From: a bacterium | Lineage (GTDB): Bacteria > Latescibacterota > UBA2968 > UBA8231 | DNA: 6,140 nt | Direction of reading: 5' to 3' | Assembly (NCBI GenBank): GCA_027593305.1 | Contig: JAQCJA010000299.1 | Coordinates: 1 to 6,140 of the forward strand | In this document: one piece after another, positions 1 through 5,365 of the stretch | Numbering within the stretch: position 1 is the stretch's first letter | How the letters are laid out: each line of letters opens with the position of its first letter | Program-made: the position numbers and the translations under genes | Notes under the pieces: model-generated | Told to the model about the DNA's origin: nothing | The model's database searches: none | The model's input: only the letters and a program-made list of their open reading frames with translations

Positions 1-357
1 ATGATTCTGCGTCTTGTGGGTTATGATTTTCAACGCGTGCAGATCGTCAAGGGCGCTGGACCGAATCACACTGCCAACATCCTGTTCGGCTCAGGGGTAG
101 TGGCTACAATGAACCTGATCGGCCCTGGTGCACGTCCCGCATTTCACATGTCTGTCATTGGCGAGAAGGGCCGCATCGATATGCCCATCACCATGGATGA
201 CAGCTCGTACCTGACAGGCATCAAGGATTTTGTCAGGATGTTCCGTACCGGGAAGACCGCTGAGACAGAAGAGACCATGCTGGGCCCGGTGGCAGTTCTG
301 GAGTCTTTGGAGAAGTCGGTGAAGAACCCGCAAGCGCGCGTCGCCGCTGGCATCTGA
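1..357 (+). CDS. Gfo/Idh/MocA-family oxidoreductase, C-terminal part (5' truncated by window edge)
   Basis: This is the last 118 residues of what looks like an NAD(P)-dependent sugar or polyol dehydrogenase of the Gfo/Idh/MocA family. The visible part matches the C-terminal alpha/beta substrate-binding domain: a helix with the MILRLVG pattern, a strand segment around ANILFGSGVVATMNL, a GEKGRIDMP strand-turn (about residues 54-62), and the ending GIKDFVRMFRTGK...EETMLGPVAVLESLEKS, which is the usual 'F..G..P...EE....I.VLEA...S' close. The N-terminal Rossmann fold and the EKP-type catalytic motif lie outside the window, so the ATG at base 1 is most likely an internal Met and not the start. The stop is TGA at 355-357, and the next gene starts 49 bases later on the same strand, consistent with one transcript. 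The substrate is unknown. Family assignment is fairly secure; the specific reaction is not. Confidence 0.75.
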   Translation: MILRLVGYDFQRVQIVKGAGPNHTANILFGSGVVATMNLIGPGARPAFHMSVIGEKGRIDMPITMDDSSYLTGIKDFVRMFRTGKTAETEETMLGPVAVLESLEKSVKNPQARVAAGI

Positions 358-393
358 TGCGGCGATATACTTCCTGAAGCTGGGATGACGACG

Positions 394-399
394 AAGGAG
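394..399 (+). promoter_or_regulatory. Shine-Dalgarno site of the TrpB2 gene
   Basis: AAGGAG lies 7 bases upstream of ATG 407 but only 4 bases upstream of the adjacent in-frame TTG at 404. The spacing and the codon both favour ATG 407 as the true start. Confidence 0.75.
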
Positions 400-406
400 A
401 GCATTG

Positions 407-1783
407 ATGTACGCAACCAAGATCACACTCGACGAAAGTGAAATCCCCGAGGCGTGGTACAACATTCAGGCGGATTTTCCCAACCCGATGCCACCGCCGT
501 TGCATCCGGGTACACACGAGCCAGTGGGCCCGCAGGATCTGGCGCCGCTGTTTCCCATGGCTCTCATCGAGCAGGAAGTGTCGCAGGAGCGCTGGATTGA
601 CATTCCTGACGAGGTGCGCTCGCTGCTGGCTTTGTGGCGCCCTTCACCCCTCTATCGGGCGCGCCGCCTGGAGAAGGCTCTGGGCACGCCGGCCCGGATT
701 TACTACAAGTGGGAGGGTGTCAGCCCCTCGGGCAGCCACAAGACGAACACCGCTGTGGCTCAGGCCTACTACAACAAACAGGAGGGCATCAAGCGCATCG
801 CCACTGAAACCGGTGCCGGGCAATGGGGCACGGCGCTCTCCTTTGCCTGTGGTCAGTTTGATCTGGAGTGTCAGGTCTATATGGTGCGCGTCAGTTATGA
901 TCAGAAGCCGTACCGCAAGGCGGTGATGGAGCTCTACGGTGGCAAGGTACTTCCCAGTCCCAGCGACCAGACCGAGACGGGGCGCAGCATTCTGGCAGCC
1001 GATCCAGACTCACCCGGTTCCTTGGGGATTGCCATCTCCGAGGCGATCGAAGATGCGCTTTCCCGGGAGGACACCCACTACGCCCTTGGGTCGGTTCTCA
1101 ATCACGTCCTGCTGCATCAGACGGTCATTGGTCTGGAAGCCGAGAAACAACTGCAGAAAGCCGGCGAAGCGCTCCCGGATGTTGTTGTGGGATGCTTTGG
1201 CGGGGGATCCAACTTTGCCGGCTTCGCCTTTCCATTCCTGCGGCACCGCTACCATCACGACAAGGACGAGATCCGCATCGTCGCCTGCGAGCCTGCGTCC
1301 TGCCCGACTTTGACGAAGGGGGAGTACCGCTACGATTTCGGCGACACTGCCGGCATGACACCACTGATGCCAATGCACACTCTTGGGCACAACTTCGTGC
1401 CGGCGCCGGTGCATGCTGGCGGTCTGCGCTACCACGGAGCGGCGCCTCTGGTGAGTCACGTGCTCAACTCCGGCCATATGCAAGCGAAGGCCTACCAGCA
1501 ACTCGAGTGTTTTGAGGCTGGTGTCCAGTTTGCCCGCACCGAGGGCATCGTGCCGGCGCCGGAGGCGACACACGTGATCAAGGGTGCGGTGGACGAGGCA
1601 CTGCGCTGCAAAGAAACAGGGGACGAGGAAGTCATCGCCTTCAATCTGTGCGGCCACGGTCACTTCGACATGGCTGCATACGCCGCGTATTTTGCCGGCA
1701 ACCTGCAGGGGCATGAATTTACCCGGCAGATGCTGGATGAAAACCTGAAAGCCCTCGAGGGCCTGCCATCAATGGCAGGCTGA
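407..1783 (+). CDS. trpB2: TrpB2-type tryptophan synthase beta-like PLP enzyme
   Basis: This 458-residue fold-type II PLP enzyme belongs to the TrpB2 branch, which classically condenses indole with L-serine or O-phosphoserine to give tryptophan. Visible marks (numbered from ATG 407) are the long TrpB2 N-terminal extension, PLP Schiff-base Lys112 in PSGSHKTN, ETGAGQWG (134-141) with the conserved active-site Glu, SYDQKPYRK (163-171), the GSVLNHVLLHQTVIG segment, the phosphate-binding GGGSN loop (265-269), EGIVPAPEATH (379-389) and the closing NLCGHGHFD (413-421). Length and the SYxQKPYRK, VPAPE and GHGHFD signatures separate it from TrpA-dependent TrpB1. The residue facing the PLP pyridine nitrogen is Cys415, where Ser is usual. 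No trpA or other trp gene is nearby. It sits between an oxidoreductase and a sugar-type kinase, 42 bases before the latter. It could be a salvage Trp synthase, or could use another beta-replacement or elimination substrate; family call firm, reaction uncertain. Confidence 0.92.
   Translation: MYATKITLDESEIPEAWYNIQADFPNPMPPPLHPGTHEPVGPQDLAPLFPMALIEQEVSQERWIDIPDEVRSLLALWRPSPLYRARRLEKALGTPARIYYKWEGVSPSGSHKTNTAVAQAYYNKQEGIKRIATETGAGQWGTALSFACGQFDLECQVYMVRVSYDQKPYRKAVMELYGGKVLPSPSDQTETGRSILAADPDSPGSLGIAISEAIEDALSREDTHYALGSVLNHVLLHQTVIGLEAEKQLQKAGEALPDVVVGCFGGGSNFAGFAFPFLRHRYHHDKDEIRIVACEPASCPTLTKGEYRYDFGDTAGMTPLMPMHTLGHNFVPAPVHAGGLRYHGAAPLVSHVLNSGHMQAKAYQQLECFEAGVQFARTEGIVPAPEATHVIKGAVDEALRCKETGDEEVIAFNLCGHGHFDMAAYAAYFAGNLQGHEFTRQMLDENLKALEGLPSMAG
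1761..1780 (+). repeat. Perfect inverted repeat at the 3' end of the TrpB2 gene
   Basis: GCCTGCCA (1761-1768) and TGGCAGGC (1773-1780) form an 8-bp perfect stem with a TCAA loop, ending directly at the TGA stop. No T run follows, so it is not a standard intrinsic terminator. It could be an mRNA-stability or processing hairpin between the TrpB2 and kinase cistrons, or simply a consequence of the coding sequence (GLPSMAG). Confidence 0.5.
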
Positions 1784-1825
1784 GCAGGCCGAGGCCCACA
1801 ACTTTAACAGGAGGCAGGACAGGAC

Positions 1826-2959
1826 ATGGCTGAGCTGACGTTGAAGTCGGCTGCGGACACGCACTACGACGCCATCTCTCTCGGTGAGGTGATGATGCGG
1901 ATTGACCCGGGTGCCGTACCCACCGCCCGGGCCCGGACGGCGCGCATCTGGCATGGTGGTGGCGAAACCAATGTTACCGAAGGGTTGAGCTACTGCTTCG
2001 GCCTGCGCTGTGCCGTCGTCACCGCTCTGGTAGATGACGGGATCGGGCGCAATATCGAAAACCAGTTGCGCGAGGCGGGTCTCGATACGCAACACATCAT
2101 CTGGTTCAGCAATACGGGCAAAGGGAAATTCCACACCGATGGCAAGGGAACGCTGCACAACGGCGTCAATTTCACCTGGGCCGGCAAAGGGGTCTTGCCG
2201 TCCGTAACCGAGTACTACCGCGCCCACACGCCGGTACGTGAAGTTGGTCCTGGTGACGTCGACTGGGATCACCTGTTCGGTACGTTAGGGACCCGCTGGT
2301 TCAGTACCGGAGGCATCTACACCCTGTTGTCGCCGAAAACGGCGGAACTGGCGCTGGAGGGTATGAAGAAGGCCGAGGAACACGGGGCGGGTCGATCCTT
2401 CGATCTCAACTACCGGTCCAAGGTGGAGCCCAACAAGGATCGAGCCCGCGGGATCAACCGCGCAAACCTTACTTCCCTGGTCTTCCTTGTCGGCAACCAC
2501 GAGGATTTCGATGATGCCCTTGGGTACGTGACTGAGAAGGTGCCGAAGGAGGCGAGCTTCGAGCAGTGGCTGGCTGTATATGCCAAGATGCTGCGTCAGG
2601 TGTCGAAGGACTTCCCGAACGTCAAGTACATCGGCACACAACTGCGTGGTGCCCTGTCGGCCGATCGGATCAATTGGGGCGCTGTGCTGTACGAAGTCGG
2701 CACCGATACGATTCACCAGGCGGCTGTGCGCGAGAACATCGAGATCGCAGATCGCACGGGTGGCGGGGATTCCTTTGCCGCCGGGGTTATCGCTGCCCTG
2801 CTGAATGGACGCAGTGCCGCCGACGCGGTTCAGTGGGGCGCCGCCCATGGGATCCTGGTGCAGGAGACGATTGGCGATACGTCCATGGTCAAGCAGGGAG
2901 ATGTCGAAAAGGAAGTTGCACGGGCCATCAAGGGTGGGGGTGTCTCGGCCCTCAGGTGA
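1826..2959 (+). CDS. PfkB-family sugar kinase, 2-keto-3-deoxygluconate kinase-like
   Basis: This 377-residue protein is a ribokinase/PfkB-fold kinase that should transfer phosphate from ATP to a sugar or sugar acid. It starts with the typical first strand DAISLGEVMMRIDP (15-28). HGGGETNVTEGLSYCFG (43-59) is the first PfkB signature region, SFDLNYRSK (191-199) is the D-x-N-x-R strand typical of 2-keto-3-deoxygluconate kinases, and DRTGGGDSFAAG (309-320) is the second PfkB signature with presumed catalytic base Asp315 and the anion-hole glycines. The segment WFSTGGIYTLLS (158-169) also resembles KdgK-type enzymes. The LW that commonly follows DLNYR..L in KdgK is replaced by VEPNK, so the substrate may differ. 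ATG 1826 is preceded by AGGAGG at 1809-1814 with a slightly long 11-base spacer. It is 42 bases after the TrpB2 stop, probably co-transcribed, and followed by a terminator. Kinase fold is secure; substrate is inferred. Confidence 0.88.
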   Translation: MAELTLKSAADTHYDAISLGEVMMRIDPGAVPTARARTARIWHGGGETNVTEGLSYCFGLRCAVVTALVDDGIGRNIENQLREAGLDTQHIIWFSNTGKGKFHTDGKGTLHNGVNFTWAGKGVLPSVTEYYRAHTPVREVGPGDVDWDHLFGTLGTRWFSTGGIYTLLSPKTAELALEGMKKAEEHGAGRSFDLNYRSKVEPNKDRARGINRANLTSLVFLVGNHEDFDDALGYVTEKVPKEASFEQWLAVYAKMLRQVSKDFPNVKYIGTQLRGALSADRINWGAVLYEVGTDTIHQAAVRENIEIADRTGGGDSFAAGVIAALLNGRSAADAVQWGAAHGILVQETIGDTSMVKQGDVEKEVARAIKGGGVSALR

Positions 2960-3000
2960 GTGACAACAGCACCGACGTGGCGTGGCTCCATAGTTGCAGG

Positions 3001-3031
3001 GAGAGGGCAGTCCCATGGGCTGCCCTCTTTT
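3001..3031 (+). terminator. Rho-independent-type terminator between kinase and transporter genes
   Basis: GAGGGCAG (3003-3010) pairs perfectly with CTGCCCTC (3020-3027), extendable by A3002-T3028, around a 9-base loop TCCCATGGG. A T run (TTTT, 3028-3031) follows at once. It lies 41 bases after the kinase stop and ends 16 bases before the transporter's GTG. The classic GC-rich stem plus U-tract form suggests termination or partial read-through (attenuation), because no convincing promoter is visible between the stem and the next gene. Confidence 0.8.
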
Positions 3032-3035
3032 CCGT

Positions 3036-3040
3036 AGGGA
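3036..3040 (+). promoter_or_regulatory. Shine-Dalgarno site setting the GTG start of the MFS gene
   Basis: AGGGA lies 7 bases upstream of GTG 3048. It sits just downstream of the terminator and supports this start over in-frame TTG 2994 and ATG 3015, which lie before and in the loop of the terminator hairpin. Confidence 0.65.
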
Positions 3041-3047
3041 GCACTGT

Positions 3048-4289
3048 GTGAGCCGGGAGCGTGACGAGTATCCAGGGTGGCGGCGGAACTTCTACACCCT
3101 GTGGGTGGCGGAGGTGGCGGCCATTATCGGTTTCCAGGCAGTCCAGCCCTTCCTGCCGTACTACATCCAAGAGTTCGACGTTGGCGATCTTGGCCAGGCT
3201 CTTGTCTGGGCGGGACGGATGGGCACGGCGGCGGGGCTGGCCATGGCGATTTCCTCGCCATTGTGGGGCAGCCTCGCAGATCGTTATGGCCGCAAGCCCA
3301 TGGTTGTGCGATCCATGATCGGCGGCGGCATCAGTGTCCTCGTGATGGCCTACGTCACCTCTGTCGAGCAGTTGCTCGTCGCCCGTGTCCTGCAGGGCGC
3401 CCTCGCAGGGACCGTAACTGCATGCCTGACCCTGGTTTCCACCTCGACGCCTCGCACGCATCTCGGTTTCGCTCTCGGCTTGATGCAGGGAGCGTTCATG
3501 CTGGGCGCATCTGTGGGACCCCTTATCGGCGGTCCGTTGATCGATGCTTTCGGCTACAAGACTTGTTTCCTGTGGTCGGGTATCGCAGTTATCATCGCCG
3601 GCATCAGTGTGCAGGTTCTCGTGCGCGAGGACTTCACCCGGTCGCGCCGGGTGGAAAGCTCGTCAAGATACCGCATTCCGGGGCGTGAAATGTGGCGCCT
3701 GCTTTCCTTGCGGAAGTTTCTGGTGCTGGTCCTCACGGTCACGTCCATGTCTTTTGCCTTTGGTTTCGTCATGCCCGTAGTGCCCTTGTTCCTGCAGCAA
3801 CTGGCAGGGCGCAGCGACATCGTCTCGCTGGCGGGTGGCGTGTTCGCTGCGGGCGGGCTTGTAGGTGCTGTATCGGCTGCGGTCATGGGGCGATTCAGTG
3901 ATCGCGTCGGCCCGCGGCGGGGGCTCGTCGGCGGACTCGTTGGCGCTTCCTTCTTCCATCTGGCCCAGGGATACGCCCAGTCCGTTTCCATGTTCGCCAT
4001 CCTCGTGGTACTTGCCGGTCTGGCAACGGGGGCCACGCGCCCCGTGGCCAATACGCTGATTACCGGTATCGTCGCCGAAGTGGATCGAGGCAAGGCGTTT
4101 GGCGTCATGTCCAGCGCCGCCGCTCTGGGTTGGGCGGCGGGGCCGGTGGCGGGTGGGTACCTGGGAGCGCACTACGGCTTCCGGTCCGTGTTTGTTGTTA
4201 CGTCGATCCTGTTCCTCGCCGTGGGCGCGTGGGCCTGGATCTCGATGAAGGGCGTTGAGGTCGCCAGAAGCCAGGAGCAATCGACATGA
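3048..4289 (+). CDS. MFS transporter, DHA1/MdtG-like, 12 transmembrane helices
   Basis: From GTG 3048 this gives a 413-residue inner-membrane secondary transporter of the major facilitator superfamily, expected to move a small molecule using the proton gradient. The N-terminus RRNFYTLWVAEVAAIIGF leads into helix 1, and PFLPYYIQEF follows. MFS motif A is GSLADRYGRK (74-83), motif B is RVLQG (113-117) in helix 4, motif C-like GASVGPLIGGPL (153-164) is in helix 5, and the second-half counterpart of motif A is GRFSDRVGPRR (281-291). GWAAGPVAGGYLG (361-373) marks helix 11. A basic cytoplasmic loop (about 194-213) joins the two six-helix halves. Motif C is typical of drug:H+ antiporters, so export is more likely than uptake, but the substrate is not readable. 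GTG was chosen because earlier in-frame starts fall inside the terminator. The 3' end overlaps the dehydrogenase start by ATGA, which suggests translational coupling. Confidence 0.87.
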   Translation: MSRERDEYPGWRRNFYTLWVAEVAAIIGFQAVQPFLPYYIQEFDVGDLGQALVWAGRMGTAAGLAMAISSPLWGSLADRYGRKPMVVRSMIGGGISVLVMAYVTSVEQLLVARVLQGALAGTVTACLTLVSTSTPRTHLGFALGLMQGAFMLGASVGPLIGGPLIDAFGYKTCFLWSGIAVIIAGISVQVLVREDFTRSRRVESSSRYRIPGREMWRLLSLRKFLVLVLTVTSMSFAFGFVMPVVPLFLQQLAGRSDIVSLAGGVFAAGGLVGAVSAAVMGRFSDRVGPRRGLVGGLVGASFFHLAQGYAQSVSMFAILVVLAGLATGATRPVANTLITGIVAEVDRGKAFGVMSSAAALGWAAGPVAGGYLGAHYGFRSVFVVTSILFLAVGAWAWISMKGVEVARSQEQST

Positions 4290-5305
4290 GTGAGTCTGTG
4301 TGTCACAAGGTTCTGGAAGATCCAGGCCGCTGGATTGATGAGGCGAGCCGTCAGCAATTGCTGCAGATCGCCGAGTTGATTGCCGTCGACAGGGTCCTCA
4401 GCGAGGACGAACTCATTGCCGAGCTTGCAGGCTGCAGCGGACTGATCAAGCTGGGCGGGCATGTACCGGCGCTGACGGCACGAGTGCTCGACGCCGCTAT
4501 CGATCTGCGCGTTGTCGGTCTGCGTTCCGATCGCTTTGGCTCCGGCATCGATCTGCAGGCGGCGGCGCGGCGAGGGATCCGTGTCATCGATGCTGACAAC
4601 CTGTCGTCAGCCCACCCGGTGGCCGAGTGGGACCTGGCGTTGATGCTGCTGTGCCTGCGCAATGCGGGTGCCGTATACCGACAGATGATGTCCGGGACGG
4701 ATACGTGGGCACAAACCGGCAATGACGATTTCGTCAACGGTGAACTGACGGGGCGGAAGGTGGGACTTGTCGGCTGCGGGCACGTCGGTCAGCGCCTGAT
4801 TGAGTTGCTGGCACCTTTTCGTGTCGATCTGCTGGTGTGTGATCCGTACGTTTCTGAAGATCTTGTCAGAACCATGAAGATTCGTCGGGCAGATCTCGGT
4901 GCGGTCCTCGATCACGCGGATGTTCTCGTGGTGCAGGTGCCACTGACGCCGAAGACCGAGGGCCTGATCGGTGCCGCCGAACTCGAACGTCTGGGGGAGG
5001 GGAAGATTCTGATCAACTGCTCCCGCGGCAAAGTGCTCGATCAGTCAGCCCTGGTGGCACGTCTGCAGGCAGGAAAGCTGATCGCCGGTCTCGATGTCTT
5101 CGACCCTGAGCCCCTGCCGGCAGGCCATGTCCTGCGGGGTATGCCGAATGTCTTCTGCACGCCCCACATCGCCTGGCACGCCCAGAATGCCTTCCATCGT
5201 TACTACGGCTACACGGTGCAGGACTTCCTGCGGTTCTTTGCGGGGCAACCGTTGCAGCACGAGCTGACGTCACGAATGGTCGATATCCGCCACGGCCGAA
5301 GCTGA
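4286..5305 (+). CDS. D-isomer-specific 2-hydroxyacid dehydrogenase (NAD-dependent)
   Basis: This 339-residue protein belongs to the family of D-3-phosphoglycerate, glycerate/hydroxypyruvate and D-lactate dehydrogenases, which interconvert a 2-hydroxyacid and a 2-ketoacid using NAD(P). Visible features are the split substrate-binding domain with SGIDLQAAARRGIRV (86-100) and HPVAEWDLALML (110-121), the Rossmann motif GCGHVG (163-168), Asp186 at the end of the next strand (CDPY), which favours NAD over NADP, and the catalytic trio Arg247 in NCSRGKV, Glu275 in DVFDPEPLP and His294 in TPHIAW. All are intact. There is no C-terminal ACT domain, so it is not a full SerA-type enzyme. ATG 4286 overlaps the transporter stop (ATGA) and has AGGAG at 4273-4277, 8 bases upstream. 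Pairing with an MFS transporter suggests both handle the same acid or its product. Family is secure; substrate unknown. Confidence 0.92.
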   Translation: MSESVCHKVLEDPGRWIDEASRQQLLQIAELIAVDRVLSEDELIAELAGCSGLIKLGGHVPALTARVLDAAIDLRVVGLRSDRFGSGIDLQAAARRGIRVIDADNLSSAHPVAEWDLALMLLCLRNAGAVYRQMMSGTDTWAQTGNDDFVNGELTGRKVGLVGCGHVGQRLIELLAPFRVDLLVCDPYVSEDLVRTMKIRRADLGAVLDHADVLVVQVPLTPKTEGLIGAAELERLGEGKILINCSRGKVLDQSALVARLQAGKLIAGLDVFDPEPLPAGHVLRGMPNVFCTPHIAWHAQNAFHRYYGYTVQDFLRFFAGQPLQHELTSRMVDIRHGRS

Positions 5306-5346
5306 GACAGAAAAGGGGAGACACTCAGTGAGTGCCTCCCCCTGTC
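5306..5346. terminator. Long hairpin between convergent genes, probable bidirectional terminator
   Basis: An outer stem GACAG/CTGTC (5306-5310 with 5342-5346) encloses GGGGAG/CTCCCC (5315-5320 with 5336-5341) and a perfect inner CACTC-AGT-GAGTG (5322-5334), with one A/C mismatch at 5321/5335. Outer and middle stems are separated by AAAA at 5311-5314. Read on the minus strand, the middle and inner stem is followed directly by TTTTCTGTC, a good intrinsic terminator for the minus-strand dehydrogenase. On the plus strand the stem starts one base after the 2-hydroxyacid dehydrogenase stop but lacks a strong T run. Confidence 0.78.
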
Positions 5347-5365
5347 TGGCTGATTTCTCCGCTGG

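Noticed and set aside
1..3. ATG at base 1 as a true gene start
   Set aside because: The 118-residue product lacks the Rossmann domain that every Gfo/Idh/MocA enzyme has, so this is an internal Met cut by the window edge.
404..406. TTG as start of the TrpB2 gene
   Set aside because: The SD AAGGAG is only 4 bases away and an ATG follows immediately at 407 with ideal 7-base spacing.
1397..1562. 13-base repeat GTGCCGGCGCCGG at 1397-1409 and 1550-1562
   Set aside because: Both copies encode Val-Pro-Ala-Pro in conserved parts of TrpB2, so the match follows from shared protein sequence and GC-rich codon use.
1010..1714. 234-codon open frame on the minus strand inside the TrpB2 gene
   Set aside because: It lies antisense to a strongly conserved enzyme gene, has no recognisable domain and is a high-GC shadow frame.
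2960..2994. Possible sigma-70 promoter (GTGACA at 2960-2965, CATAGT at 2989-2994) before the MFS gene
   Set aside because: The spacer is 23 bases, far from the usual 17, and the -10 is poor; not reported as a feature.
2285..3016. 243-codon open frame on the minus strand across the kinase gene
   Set aside because: It is antisense to a well-supported kinase, begins within the terminator hairpin and shows no family motif.
3663..4280. 205-codon minus-strand open frame within the transporter gene
   Set aside because: It is very rich in Arg, His and Gly as expected for the reverse complement of a membrane-protein gene, with no recognisable motif.
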